A program made the translations under genes and the position numbers. This document shows, piece after piece, positions 16,034 to 25,061 of a stretch of 64,000 nt of DNA; positions within the stretch are counted from its first letter, which is position 1, and each line of letters opens with the position of its first letter. The notes under the pieces were generated by a model. The model ran no database searches. It saw only the letters and a list, made by a program, of their open reading frames with translations, and had not been told where the DNA came from. Location: positions 196,796 to 260,795 of the forward strand of contig JBBCJX010000014.1 in NCBI GenBank assembly GCA_037189985.1, given 5' to 3'. The stretch comes from UBA2031 sp037189985. Its GTDB lineage: Bacteria > Pseudomonadota > Gammaproteobacteria > Pseudomonadales > Moraxellaceae.

Positions 16034-17083
16034 ATGAGCAAGAAAATACACCCTACCGCCAAAGCCCTGCTGGATGCGCATGTCTCCTACATGGCAGCAC
16101 AGCTTGGCGGCCCAGCCCTTCAATCCCTGATCGAGACTGAAGTCGATCACCTGCTGGCCGATGCCGGAAAAATCACGCTCAACGAAGCCGTCACACGCGA
16201 CATGATCAAGGACACGGCACGCGGCTATGCCGTGGAACTGGAATTGTCCGGCGCCATTCCGGAGCTGGTCGGCGACATCGCGCGCACGCTGTATGCCCAC
16301 CCCATCCACAACTTCACGACAGTGGGTGACCTGCTCCCAGATCATCTTTTTGAGGAGTTCGTGAACAAGGTGCTGGAGATGGAAGAGCTGCGCGAACGCA
16401 TCGTGCACGAAGCCGTTGCCAACCCTGTTTATTCTGCCTTGGCATCCGATGTCGTGATGGAAGGCGTACGTGGCTATGCCCGGCACAATGCTGATCGTGC
16501 GCGACGACTCCCGGGGGCGGCACAGGCCGCCCGCCTCGGGCAGTCCCTGCTGGGCAGCGCGCTGCCGGTGCTGGAAGAAACGCTGGAAGAGAATGTCCGC
16601 AAATATCTGCGCAAGAGCATGCAGGGTGTGCTGGAGCGCAGTGAGCACTTCCTGCTGGACCACTTCAATGAAGAGAAGATCCGTGAACTGGCCCTGGATG
16701 TCTGGGACCTGATCAAGGAAAAACGCCTGGCCGACCTCAAGCGGGGAATTTCAGGGCTGGATGTCGAAGAATTCTTTGTCATCGGTTACGAGACATGGCG
16801 TGAACTGCGCCAGACACCGTTCTATGCCGCCCTGATCGACAGTGGCATCGACTGCTTCTTTGACAAGTATGGCGAAAGCAGTCTGAAGGAAATCCTGGAC
16901 GAAATGGGCATCACGCGTGAAATCGCCATTCGCGATGCCATGCGCTTCGCGCCACCGGTACTTGCCATGCTGAAAAAGAAAAAACTGCTGGAACCGATAC
17001 TGAGGCGCAATCTGGAAGGATTTTATGTCTCTGCGGCTGTGAACAAGATACTCAAGGAAGCAGAGACACCGGCCCAGTCCTAG
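16034..17083 (+). CDS. Hypothetical all-helical protein, paralogue of the product at 19716-20723
   Basis: 349 residues of predicted helix, no signal peptide. It starts HPTAKALLDAHVSYMAAQLGGPALQSLIETEVDHLL and has the recurring segments LLPDHLFEEFVNKVLEMEELRERIVHEAVANPVYSALASDVVMEGVRGY and VRKYLRKSMQGVLERSEHFLLDHFNEEKIRELALDVWDLIKEKRL. The second gene, 19716-20723, matches it end to end in order (HATAKVLLEAH, LEELRREIVRAVMKNPSVTQLISDLVYNGVKNY, NTRATMEMSERLVERALE, RQTPYAREQLKD). No domain is recognised. The stop codon overlaps that of the convergent SRPBCC gene by 3 bases. Confidence 0.75.
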   Translation: MSKKIHPTAKALLDAHVSYMAAQLGGPALQSLIETEVDHLLADAGKITLNEAVTRDMIKDTARGYAVELELSGAIPELVGDIARTLYAHPIHNFTTVGDLLPDHLFEEFVNKVLEMEELRERIVHEAVANPVYSALASDVVMEGVRGYARHNADRARRLPGAAQAARLGQSLLGSALPVLEETLEENVRKYLRKSMQGVLERSEHFLLDHFNEEKIRELALDVWDLIKEKRLADLKRGISGLDVEEFFVIGYETWRELRQTPFYAALIDSGIDCFFDKYGESSLKEILDEMGITREIAIRDAMRFAPPVLAMLKKKKLLEPILRRNLEGFYVSAAVNKILKEAETPAQS

Positions 17084-17523
17084 CCCGAGAAATGCTGCCG
17101 CAGACGCTCCAGTGCGGCAGCAGACTCCTTCTCCACTTTTCCAGCCAGAAAGAGCTTGCCGAGCAGGCGCAGGAAAAATGGCGCCACCACATACTCCAGC
17201 GTGCGCGTGAATTCCGTTCCATTGCCCGACGCCACAAATTCATAGGTCAGCCGTACCGTGCTGCCATCCGCCATATAGGCCGAGGCTCGCCAGAGCTTGG
17301 AGGGATGGCTTTCTTCCACCGTCCAGACCAGATGCCGCTGCAGGCCACCTGCGGCCTGTACATCTTCCTCAAAACGCCGGCCCGCCACCAAGGATTCGTC
17401 TGCCACCTCCTGCACAGCCAGCGAGGAGTGATGCCATTCTTTCCAGCGCATTGGCCGCGTCACGTAGTCATACACGCTGGCGGGCGACGCCGGTATCCCG
17501 ATGCTCTGGCGGAGAAGGGTCAT
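17080..17523 (-). CDS. SRPBCC family protein
   Basis: 147 residues, the length of a single START/Bet v1-type ligand-binding fold: RQSIGIPASPASVYDYVTRPMRWKEWHHSS, GRRFEEDVQAAGGLQRHLVWTVEESHPSKLWRASAY, VRLTYEFVASGNGTEFTRTLEYVVAPFFLRLL and a long C-terminal helix (KVEKESAAALERLRQHF). These proteins hold hydrophobic ligands in a cavity. The gene lies between the helical paralogue and an esterase gene, and its 3' end overlaps the paralogue's stop. Confidence 0.82.
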   Translation of the reverse strand: MTLLRQSIGIPASPASVYDYVTRPMRWKEWHHSSLAVQEVADESLVAGRRFEEDVQAAGGLQRHLVWTVEESHPSKLWRASAYMADGSTVRLTYEFVASGNGTEFTRTLEYVVAPFFLRLLGKLFLAGKVEKESAAALERLRQHFSG

Positions 17524-17627
17524 GGGCGCGAACTCTCTTCAAAAACAAGGTCGCGAGCGTAAAGCATGGCAGGGGCAACCCACAATCTGGCCTTTTCAGA
17601 CAAGACTAGTGCCACAAAGGCCATGGC

Positions 17628-17645
17628 CGTGTCCGGAAGGACACG
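17628..17645. repeat. Small hairpin upstream of esterase gene
   Basis: CGTGTCC-GGAA-GGACACG, a perfect 7-bp stem with a GGAA tetraloop, about 85 bp before the esterase start at 17731. It may be an operator or a leader stem. Confidence 0.35.
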
Positions 17646-17730
17646 ATAAGGTCGCGTCTTGCCGCTGGCAGCCCCATCCATCTGCCGCACTCACACATTC
17701 CAACAACACCGACAACGACACCGAAAAAAC

Positions 17731-18633
17731 ATGCCCAGTCTGATTGCCCGCGCCATCAAGTTAGGTGCACGCCTCTCCATCAAGCACACCCCGAGCAGCC
17801 AGGCTTCCCTCGTCAGGCATCTGCGCCGCCACATGAACAACTCGCCGGTGCCGGTCATGATGGCTGCCGGCGTCCGCGCGGAAAGCTGGCGCGAAAACGG
17901 CCTTGCCGGTGATCGGCTGGTGGTGACACAGCCGACGCAGGTGATCCTCTACCTGCATGGCGGCGGCTATGTCTGCGGCAAGACCCGGACCTACCACAAC
18001 TTCTGCAGTCGCCTTGCCCGGGAGCTGGATGCCGAGGTCTGGCTGCCGGATTACCGCCTCGCCCCCGAGCACCCTTTTCCTGCTGCCATCGAAGATGCCG
18101 TTGCTGCCTATGAAATGCTGCTGAGAAAGGGCTGGCGCCCACAGCAAATCACGATTGCAGGCGACTCCGCCGGTGGTGGCCTGACGCTGGGTACCTTGCT
18201 GGCCCTGCGCGATGCCGGCAGGCCCCTGCCCAAGTGCGCCGTGGTGCTTTCTCCCTTTGCCGATGTACGTTCCATAGCTCCCAGCATCAGCCAGAACGAC
18301 CGCAGTGACTGGATGCTGGGCAAAGCCATGCTGGAAATGGGCGACGGCATTTATGCGCGCAGCCCCAAGGATGCCCTGCATCCGCACGCATCACCTGCCC
18401 TGGGGGACTACACCGGCCTGCCGCCGCTTTTCATCACGGTCTGCGAAGAGGAGTGCCTGCGTGACGACGCCTACGCGGTGGAAGCAAGAGCCAAGGCGGC
18501 TGGTGTGCCCGTGACGCTGTTTTCACGCCAGGACGTGCTGCATGTCTGGCCCATTTTCGTGCCAGTGATGCCGGAAGCCCGTGAGGACCTGAAGCGCATC
18601 GCCAATTTCATCCGGGCCGCCGGCCGTCACTGA
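17731..18633 (+). CDS. Alpha/beta hydrolase, hormone-sensitive-lipase (GDXG) family
   Basis: 300 residues. The oxyanion motif LHGGGYVCG lies near residues 75-83, the nucleophile elbow GDSAGG is at residues 144-149 (Ser-146), with the acid Asp in ECLRDDAY and His in VLHVWPIF. This is the bacterial HSL family of lipases and esterases, cytosolic here because no signal peptide is visible. It probably hydrolyses medium-chain or steroid-like esters. The ATG at 17731 is chosen from family N-termini; no strong ribosome site is visible. Confidence 0.9.
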   Translation: MPSLIARAIKLGARLSIKHTPSSQASLVRHLRRHMNNSPVPVMMAAGVRAESWRENGLAGDRLVVTQPTQVILYLHGGGYVCGKTRTYHNFCSRLARELDAEVWLPDYRLAPEHPFPAAIEDAVAAYEMLLRKGWRPQQITIAGDSAGGGLTLGTLLALRDAGRPLPKCAVVLSPFADVRSIAPSISQNDRSDWMLGKAMLEMGDGIYARSPKDALHPHASPALGDYTGLPPLFITVCEEECLRDDAYAVEARAKAAGVPVTLFSRQDVLHVWPIFVPVMPEAREDLKRIANFIRAAGRH

Positions 18634-18656
18634 GACTGACTCACCCGGACATCATC

Positions 18657-18692
18657 ATGAAAAAGAGCGGCCATGGCCGCTCTTTTTCATTT
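18657..18692. terminator. Bidirectional intrinsic terminator
   Basis: ATGAAAAAGAGCGGCC / GGCCGCTCTTTTTCAT, separated by an AT pair; A and T runs on both sides. Lies between convergent genes. Confidence 0.9.
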
Positions 18693-18718
18693 CTTCTACA
18701 TTCCTGCATCAAACGTGT

Positions 18719-19297
18719 TCAGGCAATCGCTGCCTTGCCGATGGCAGCAAAACCGAAGTGACGGATCAGGCGGTCCTGGATGGCCTTGCGGATGGCGCGG
18801 ACCTCGAGCTCCGAGTGCCGGGTCACCTTGTGCAGCACGATGCGGTGAAGGTGCAGGATGGGCATGGTCTGCTTGAATTCGCGCAGGTCACCTTTGGCCA
18901 GCACGGGCAGGAAGGGCACATTGGGGCCCAGCTTGGTCTGGATGAAATTCAGGCCCACGGCCAGCGGCATGGGGCGCTGGCCTCCGTTGCTGAGAGGCAC
19001 CAGCAGTTGCAGCTTGCCAGTCGCATCCGGCGCGATGAAAAGACTGGTCTGTACCACGGCATCTTCATTGATATGACTGAAAGTGTCGTGAAAAGCATGG
19101 GGATTGGGAAGGATGATGAGCTTTCTGGCGTCATCGTCCGGAACGATGATTTCGTAGTTGGTATAGAGCTGCTCCACCGGCGGCGAATACACGCACAGGG
19201 ACTCCTGGAAGCGCATCGCAAAGCGCGTGGCGCGGTCATGGTCCGAGAGCTTGGTCAGGTCCCAGACAAGATGTTCGCTGTTCAGCATGTCGCTCAT
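18719..19297 (-). CDS. Hypothetical protein
   Basis: 192 residues, soluble, unrecognised. The N-terminal part (LVWDLTKLSDHDRATRFAMRFQESLCVYSPPVEQLYTNYEIIVPDDDARKLIILPNPHAFHDTFSHINED) reads as a folded alpha/beta protein, and the C-terminus has a basic helix (RIVLHKVTRHSELEVRAIRKAIQDRLIRHFG). Codon use is like its neighbours. It is divergent from the helical paralogue gene downstream and shares a terminator with the esterase gene. A GGAAGG lies just upstream of the first ATG; the ATG at 19288 is an alternative start. Confidence 0.6.
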   Translation of the reverse strand: MSDMLNSEHLVWDLTKLSDHDRATRFAMRFQESLCVYSPPVEQLYTNYEIIVPDDDARKLIILPNPHAFHDTFSHINEDAVVQTSLFIAPDATGKLQLLVPLSNGGQRPMPLAVGLNFIQTKLGPNVPFLPVLAKGDLREFKQTMPILHLHRIVLHKVTRHSELEVRAIRKAIQDRLIRHFGFAAIGKAAIA

Positions 19298-19715
19298 ATG
19301 CCTTCCCGGGGCAATCCGTCGTTGCCTTGAATACTACTGCAATAGCTTTGTCACCATCCCCGAGACAGGGGGCGACCACAAGACCCCGCAGCCTAATGGA
19401 GCCTGGCGGCGATGAGCAGGGCGGCGATGATCATTTACAGTGGCCTCCCTGCATCAAGGAATGTCTCACGTCGCGGAAGCACAAGACTTTCCACGAAATC
19501 AGTCCTCGAAAACAAGCGATCACTGCACGTTTCAACACGCCGCAGGTGTGCAGGTCAATGACTGCCCATGCGCCTGCCAGGCCGCAAATACCGGCATACA
19601 TCCCTGCCACCTGTTGGCCTGTCTTGCCACCGTGCCGGCAGATTGGCCATGGCAGAAAGCCGGAACTGCGTTAACGTTGGCACCTTCCCCACGGCCTGCC
19701 ACGGAGAACAAGAAA
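19298..19715. other. Intergenic region, 418 bp, no recognised feature
   Basis: The frame of the downstream gene stays open back to 19440, but that extension has no ribosome site, uses Cys and Pro unlike a protein start, and does not resemble the paralogue. Divergent promoters must lie here; none could be fixed by eye. Confidence 0.5.
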
Positions 19716-20723
19716 ATGCACGCCACGGCCAAAGTCCTGCTTGAGGCACACACCCGCCATGTCCTGACCCGGTTGTCGGGCCCGGAATTGGCATCATTGC
19801 TGGATGAGGAAACTGCCGGCTTCTGGCAATGGCTTTCTGCAAGGCCGGTAACAACAGTAGCCGATGAAGTCCGGGTGCGCGACTTCCTGTTGCGCAATGT
19901 TTTCGAGATTACGCCCAGCGAACGTCTGCTGGCCCAGATCGGCACACTGGCCACGCGCGCACTGCAAAGCCCGCTGAACAAGACAACCCGCCTGGAAGAA
20001 CTGCTGAACGTCCGCGAATACGACCTGATCGTGGACCGTCTGATCGAGCTGGAGGAACTGCGCCGCGAGATCGTGCGCGCGGTCATGAAGAATCCTTCGG
20101 TGACGCAGCTGATCTCCGATCTTGTCTACAACGGCGTGAAGAACTACATGGCCGAGAACGGTGGACTGGCCAAGAAAGTACCGGGCGCCTCATCACTGAT
20201 GAAGATGGGCAAGGGCCTGATGGAGCGCGTGGGCGCTGACGATGCCCTCGAAAACGCCCTCAAGAGTTATGTGAAGCGCAACACGCGCGCCACCATGGAA
20301 ATGAGCGAGCGGCTGGTGGAGCGCGCACTGGAAACGCCCAAGCTGAAGGCCGTATCCCGGCAATTCTGGCAGGAGATCAAATCTGCGCCCCTGGACCGGG
20401 CCACACGCTATGTTCAGGCTGACGACGTGGAAGATGTCGTCAGCATCGGCAACATCCTCTGGAATCACTTCCGCCAGACACCTTACGCCCGCGAACAACT
20501 CAAGGATCTGGTCCATGCCTGGTTTGAACAGTGGGGCAACGACCCTGCCGTGACGGTGCTGGAAAGCCTTGGGCTGGACCTCCCGCGCCTTCAGGAAGAA
20601 GTTCGTCAGGTACTGACGCCGCTGGCCGGCGAGTTGCTGTCCTCAGGCCATCTGGAGGAGCGGGTACGCCTGCATCTTGCACAGTTTTACGGTTCGGAAG
20701 AGGTCAGCAAGGCGCTGGGCTGA
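19716..20723 (+). CDS. Hypothetical all-helical protein, paralogue of the product at 16034-17083
   Basis: 335 residues, no signal peptide or membrane segment. It aligns with the 16034-17083 product over its whole length, with identical spacing of motifs such as HATAKxLLEAH at the N-terminus, IELEELRREIVRAVMKNPSVTQLISDLVYNGVKNYMAENGG in the middle and NHFRQTPYAREQLKDLVHAWFEQWGN near the end. The C-terminus has a further helical region (LPRLQEEVRQVLTPLAGELLSSGHLEERVRLHL). The start at 19716 follows ACGGAGAACA. No known domain. The paralogue pair flanks an SRPBCC gene and an esterase gene. Confidence 0.75.
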   Translation: MHATAKVLLEAHTRHVLTRLSGPELASLLDEETAGFWQWLSARPVTTVADEVRVRDFLLRNVFEITPSERLLAQIGTLATRALQSPLNKTTRLEELLNVREYDLIVDRLIELEELRREIVRAVMKNPSVTQLISDLVYNGVKNYMAENGGLAKKVPGASSLMKMGKGLMERVGADDALENALKSYVKRNTRATMEMSERLVERALETPKLKAVSRQFWQEIKSAPLDRATRYVQADDVEDVVSIGNILWNHFRQTPYAREQLKDLVHAWFEQWGNDPAVTVLESLGLDLPRLQEEVRQVLTPLAGELLSSGHLEERVRLHLAQFYGSEEVSKALG

Positions 20724-20739
20724 TACCGGCACGCCATTC

Positions 20740-20780
20740 GCCTACAAAAAAGGAGCCATCTTGGCTCCTTTTTTGTAGGC
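20740..20780. terminator. Bidirectional intrinsic terminator
   Basis: GCCTACAAAAAAGGAGCCA / TGGCTCCTTTTTTGTAGGC, a 19-bp inverted repeat whose stem includes A6 and T6 runs. Lies between convergent genes. Confidence 0.93.
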
Positions 20781-20790
20781 AGTGCTTTTA

Positions 20791-21345
20791 TCAACGACGG
20801 CCAAACTCCCTTTCATCCTGCGCCCGACGGCGCTGCACTACACGATCAATACTGTTGCCCACATCCGAAACACATGCCTTTTCAGCACGGGCGCGCTCCG
20901 CATCGTAAGCATAATCATCACCACGACCGTAGTAGCTGCGTCGGGAAATGCTCTTGGCAATGTCGTAAAGCTCGGGATCATCTGCCGCAATCTTCTCCAG
21001 ATTGCGGATGTGTGAAAGCACAAAGGCCTGCCGCCGCTCTTCGGAGCTGCCAGAGGACGAGCGGCCATAATAGCTGGAGGTGCGATTACGCTGGTCAATG
21101 GCCTGCTTTTCCCAGGAGCGCATGGCCAGCGAGCACAGATACTGAATATCGGCGTAAGGCATGCCGGCTCGCATGTCCACCGTCCTTGCACCTGCCGTCT
21201 TGATCTCGGTGGCGTCAGCCCCGCAGGGCTGCTGACTGAAAACCTTGCGGCCGTTTTCTTCGCACTGGTAAATGGTGCTGGCCACGGACAGACCAGCTAC
21301 CGCCCACAGGACGGCTGCTAGCAGGACACTCACAGAAAAATGCAT
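20791..21345 (-). CDS. Exported DUF4124-type protein
   Basis: 184 residues. A signal peptide ends near LSVAS. The next 25 residues, TIYQCEENGRKVFSQQPCGADATEI, are the DUF4124 signature, a short beta-sheet domain with two Cys that probably pair. The remainder is a charged helical region with Ser/Tyr/Arg-rich linkers (SSYYGRSSSGSSEERR, RRSYYGRGDDYAYD). The function of this periplasmic family is unknown. Confidence 0.75.
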   Translation of the reverse strand: MHFSVSVLLAAVLWAVAGLSVASTIYQCEENGRKVFSQQPCGADATEIKTAGARTVDMRAGMPYADIQYLCSLAMRSWEKQAIDQRNRTSSYYGRSSSGSSEERRQAFVLSHIRNLEKIAADDPELYDIAKSISRRSYYGRGDDYAYDAERARAEKACVSDVGNSIDRVVQRRRAQDEREFGRR

Positions 21346-21475
21346 ATCTCCCCTCGGAACAGCAGAAACAGAACCTCATTCAGGCGATGCAACTCTAGGG
21401 GGTATAGCCTCGTATTTCCATCCTCTGCATTGAGCCTGGACAACTCTTCCTGACCTCCCGGTGGCTGCGCGCGCC

Positions 21476-21510
21476 AAGACAAAGGGAGCCTTTCGGCTCC
21501 CCCTGTCTTT
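21476..21510. terminator. Intrinsic terminator downstream of katG
   Basis: AAGACAAAGGGAGCC-TTTC-GGCTCCCCCTGTCTT: a 7-bp GC stem with outer AAGACA/TGTCTT pairing. It lies 28 bp after the katG stop. Confidence 0.7.
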
Positions 21511-21537
21511 CACGACAGCTTTCACGGCATGAAGAGA

Positions 21538-23706
21538 TCAAGCCAGATCGAAGCGGTCCAGATTCATCACCTTGACCCAAGCGGCAACGAAGTCCTCCAC
21601 CAGCTTTTTCTGTCCGTCCGCACTGGCGTACACCTCGGCCAGAGCACGCAGCACGGAGTTGGAGCCGAAGACGAGATCATTGCGGGTGGCCGTCCATTTC
21701 ACCGCACCCGATTGACGATCACGGCCCTCAAACACTTCGGCATCCGGATCCACCGGCTTCCATGTCGTGCCCATATCGAGCAGGTTGACGAAGAAGTCGT
21801 TGCTGAGGCGACCGACGGTCTGGGTGAAGACGCCATGCCGGCTGCCGTCATGGTTCGCTCCGAGCACACGCAGACCACCGACCAGCACGGTCAGCTCCGG
21901 CGCGGTCAGGGTGAGCAACTGTGCCCGGTCGATCAGCAAGGCCTCGGTGGGTGCACCGACCTTGCCCTTGCGGTAATTGCGGAAACCATCCACAACAGGC
22001 TCCATCACCGCGAAGCTTTCCACGTCGGTCTGCTCCTGCGTGGCATCCACGCGGCCCGGTGCGAACGGTACTTCCACGTTCACACCAGCAGCCCTGGCAG
22101 CCTGCTCCACGCCCACGTTGCCGGCCAGCACGATGACATCGGCCAGCGACGCCTTGCCGGACGCCTTCTGGATTTCCTCCAGCGTGAGCAGCGCCTTGAG
22201 AGGCTGCCCGTTGACCTCCCAATCCCGCTGCGGGGCCAGGCGTAGACGCGCGCCGTTGGCGCCACCACGCTTGTCGCCACCGCGGAAAGTGGAGGCCGAG
22301 GCCCAGGCCACCGACACCAGTTCCGCCACCGACAGACCGGAATCGGCAATCTTCGCCTTGAGGTCTGCGATGTCCGCCGCTGTCGGGCTGTGCACAGGCA
22401 CCGGCAGCGGGTCCTGCCAGATCAGATCTTCCTTGGGTACTTCAGGCCCCAGGTAGCGGGCCTTGGGACCCATGTCGCGGTGGGTCAGCTTGAACCAGGC
22501 ACGGGCGAAGGCTTCGGCGAAGGACTGTGGGTCGTCCAGAAAGCGCTTGGAAATCTTGCCGAACTCCGGGTCGAAACGCAGGGTCAGGTCGGTAGTGAGC
22601 ATGGTCGGCTTGTGGAACTTGCCGGGGATGTGTGCGTCCGGAATGATTTCCGGGGCGTCCTTGGCCTCCCACTGCTTGGCACCAGCGGGCGACCGGGTCA
22701 GCTCCCACTCGAACTTGAACAGGTTCTCGAAGAAATTGTTGCTCCACAGCGCGGGGGTCTTGGTCCAGGTCACTTCCAGGCCGCTGGAAATGGTGTCCTT
22801 GCCATTGCCCTGCCCAAAGTTGCTGATCCAGCCCAGGCCCTGCGCCTCTATGGGTGCGGCCTCGGGCTCCGGCCCCTTGTGCGATTCGGGTGCTGCACCA
22901 TGGGTCTTGCCGAAGGTGTGGCCACCAGCGATCAGGGCAACGATTTCCTCGTCATCCATGGCCATGTTGTAGAAGGTGGAGCGGATGTCCTTAGCAGCGG
23001 CGAGGTAATCACCGCTGGCATTCGGGCCTTCCGGATTCACATAGATCAGACCCATGTGGGTGGCCGCCAGGTTCTTGTCCAACTCGCGGTCGCCGTGGAG
23101 ACGCTTGTCATCACCCAGCCAGGTGGTTTCGCTGCCCCAGCTCACGTCCTGGTCGGGTTCCCATACATCCTCGCGGCCGGCGCCGAAACCGAAGGTGCGA
23201 AAGCCCATGCTTTCCAGCGCCACGTTGCCAGCGAGAATGAAGAGATCAGCCCAGGAAATCTTCTGGCCGTATTTCTGCTTGATGGGCCAGAGCAGACGGC
23301 GGGTCTTGTCGATGTTGACGTTGTCCGGCCAGGCGTTCAGCGGTGCGAAGCGCTGCTGGCCACGACCACCACCGCCACGGCCGTCATGGATACGGTAGGT
23401 GCCGGCGCTGTGCCAGGCCATGCGGATGATCTGCGGGCCGTAATGTCCGAAGTCGGCAGGCCACCAGTCCTGCGAGTCGGTCATGAGCCGGACGAGATCG
23501 GCCTTCAGGGCCTTGTAGTCCAGCGTCTTGAAGGCTTCCTGGTAGTTGAACGTCTTGCCCAGCGGATTGGACTTCTCGGAATGCTGGTTCAGCAGGTCCA
23601 CACGCAACTGGTTCGGCCACCAGTCCTTGTTCGTGGTGCCACTCCCGGCAGCATGGTGGAAAGGACACTGGCCCTGGCCAGCAGTATCAGTCGGCGTCTT
23701 GCTCAT
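21538..23706 (-). CDS. katG: Catalase-peroxidase KatG
   Basis: 722 residues, the usual length for this duplicated haem peroxidase, which removes hydrogen peroxide by catalase and peroxidase cycles. The N-terminal active half has RMAWHSAGTYR with the distal Trp and His, GLIYVNPEG with the Tyr of the covalent Met-Tyr-Trp adduct, and VALIAGGHTFGKTHGA with the proximal His. The C-terminal half lacks haem ligands, as is normal. The ATG at 23706 has AGGAGA upstream; the longer frame to 23859 is non-coding. The 256-bp region upstream is AT-rich and holds its promoter. dps lies 1.4 kb away, giving a local oxidative-stress group. Confidence 0.97.
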   Translation of the reverse strand: MSKTPTDTAGQGQCPFHHAAGSGTTNKDWWPNQLRVDLLNQHSEKSNPLGKTFNYQEAFKTLDYKALKADLVRLMTDSQDWWPADFGHYGPQIIRMAWHSAGTYRIHDGRGGGGRGQQRFAPLNAWPDNVNIDKTRRLLWPIKQKYGQKISWADLFILAGNVALESMGFRTFGFGAGREDVWEPDQDVSWGSETTWLGDDKRLHGDRELDKNLAATHMGLIYVNPEGPNASGDYLAAAKDIRSTFYNMAMDDEEIVALIAGGHTFGKTHGAAPESHKGPEPEAAPIEAQGLGWISNFGQGNGKDTISSGLEVTWTKTPALWSNNFFENLFKFEWELTRSPAGAKQWEAKDAPEIIPDAHIPGKFHKPTMLTTDLTLRFDPEFGKISKRFLDDPQSFAEAFARAWFKLTHRDMGPKARYLGPEVPKEDLIWQDPLPVPVHSPTAADIADLKAKIADSGLSVAELVSVAWASASTFRGGDKRGGANGARLRLAPQRDWEVNGQPLKALLTLEEIQKASGKASLADVIVLAGNVGVEQAARAAGVNVEVPFAPGRVDATQEQTDVESFAVMEPVVDGFRNYRKGKVGAPTEALLIDRAQLLTLTAPELTVLVGGLRVLGANHDGSRHGVFTQTVGRLSNDFFVNLLDMGTTWKPVDPDAEVFEGRDRQSGAVKWTATRNDLVFGSNSVLRALAEVYASADGQKKLVEDFVAAWVKVMNLDRFDLA

Positions 23707-23962
23707 GGTGTATCTCCTGGCTTTTGTTTGTAGCGGGGTAAGGATTATTTGCCTTGCGCATACACGGCAAAAAGCTCCGCCAGCGTGGCGGGACGGAAGA
23801 GCTTTGTCCGGGAACCGGGAAGATTTTGCGGATGCTTCATGACGATCTCCCACGTGCAAGGTACGGGGAAACCTTAGGCCAGCCTTTGCGCCAGCTCAAA
23901 TCAATAGATTTTTCAGTTTCAATTGCTTTTAGATATCGACCTGGAGATCAGATCAAAAAAAG

Positions 23963-24835
23963 CTATCGCGTCCCCAACCAGGCGCCCAGGCTGGTCAGGC
24001 CCAGCCCGGCCAGCAACCACAGTGAGAAGGGCTCACCCAACAGCAAGGTGGCACCCGTCCCGGCAATGGCCGGGACTGTCGCCATGGCAGTCCCCAGGCG
24101 CAACGGCCCGAGCCGGGCAAGCGCCTGCATGTAGAGCACCATGGCGACGATGGCCACAAAGACGCCCTGATACAGAGCCTGTGTGAAGATGACTGCCAGG
24201 GGAGCCATCGCAATCCCCTTGGGCAGGAACAGCGCATAAACCGGCAAATAGAGAGCGGCTGACAGCAAAGTAACGCCAATCGTGGTTTCTACCGGCGCAT
24301 ACCCCCAGCGCCTGACCAGCACCGTATAAACTGCCCAGAGCAAAGAGCCCGTCAGCAGCAACAGATCACCGGGCCAGCTTTGCGCCAGCCCTCCCAGACT
24401 GTGTGCAGCAAGACAGGCAACCCCTGCCGCAATGCAGAACAGTGCATGCCGCAGCCGTGGCTTGGGCGGCTCTCCCAGCAGTACCCAGGCCACGCCAGCC
24501 ACAAAGAAAGGCAGGACGCCTGAAAGCAGTACGGCCCCGTGCGCCGCCGGCGCAAACCGGAAGCTCCAGTACACCGCCAGCGCATACCCCAAGCCTCCCG
24601 TGGCTGCCAGCACGAACAGGCGCCAGTCCAGTAGCGGCACCCTCCACCGGAAGCACCAGGCCGGGAGCAAGATCAGGGCGGCCACACTGAAACGAAGTGC
24701 CGTGACGTCATTGCCATTGAGTGCACTGCCACCCGCCATGCGGCTGAGCAGAACAAAACCTGACCAGATGAGAACAGTCGCCCCGGCAAAGGCATAGCCG
24801 GTACGCAAAGAGGCAGGAGAGGACATGGCGGTCAT
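23963..24835 (-). CDS. EamA/DMT family transporter
   Basis: 290 residues with ten hydrophobic segments arranged as two EamA repeats (GYAFAGATVLIWSGFVLLSRM at the start; GDLLLLTGSLLWAVYTVLVRRW opening the second). Members of this drug/metabolite superfamily export small metabolites across the inner membrane; the substrate cannot be inferred. The second half ends with the usual GATLLLGEPFSLWLLAGLGLTSLGAWL. Start at ATG 24835 or 24826; no ribosome site decides. It is oriented like katG, 256 bp downstream. Confidence 0.88.
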   Translation of the reverse strand: MTAMSSPASLRTGYAFAGATVLIWSGFVLLSRMAGGSALNGNDVTALRFSVAALILLPAWCFRWRVPLLDWRLFVLAATGGLGYALAVYWSFRFAPAAHGAVLLSGVLPFFVAGVAWVLLGEPPKPRLRHALFCIAAGVACLAAHSLGGLAQSWPGDLLLLTGSLLWAVYTVLVRRWGYAPVETTIGVTLLSAALYLPVYALFLPKGIAMAPLAVIFTQALYQGVFVAIVAMVLYMQALARLGPLRLGTAMATVPAIAGTGATLLLGEPFSLWLLAGLGLTSLGAWLGTR

Positions 24836-24947
24836 CGGCAGACGCAGGCGGGAAGCAAATTGTTGGAAGTTTGCCGATTGAATGCGAGAGGCTGTATGGA
24901 AATGGCGAGAATTTTTTCTGCTGATACCACTGGGAGATGTCGCCTTT

Positions 24948-24987
24948 GCTTTCTCGGCCCGGGGCCATCGCCCCAGGCCGAGAAAGC
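24948..24987. terminator. Long stem-loop downstream of dps
   Basis: GCTTTCTCGGCC / GGCCGAGAAAGC enclosing GGGGC-CATC-GCCCC, in effect one 17-18 bp stem with a mismatch. It lies 75 bp after the dps stop; no T run, so termination is not certain. Confidence 0.5.
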
Positions 24988-25061
24988 AGACAACCGAGAT
25001 ACGCGTCTACCGGAACCCCTGCCTCAAGCCAGACAACGCTGGGGCTCCCTGACTGGACCGT

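Noticed and set aside
19440..19715. N-terminal extension of the helical paralogue gene
   Set aside because: No similarity to the paralogue, odd composition, and a better start at 19716.
22390..23733. 447-codon plus-strand ORF across katG
   Set aside because: It is the antisense shadow of katG, which matches its family over the full length; the shadow resembles no protein I know.
23880..23960. Possible OxyR site upstream of katG
   Set aside because: Only one ATAT-N7-CAAT half with T and A at the expected inner positions was found; the second half does not keep the spacing.
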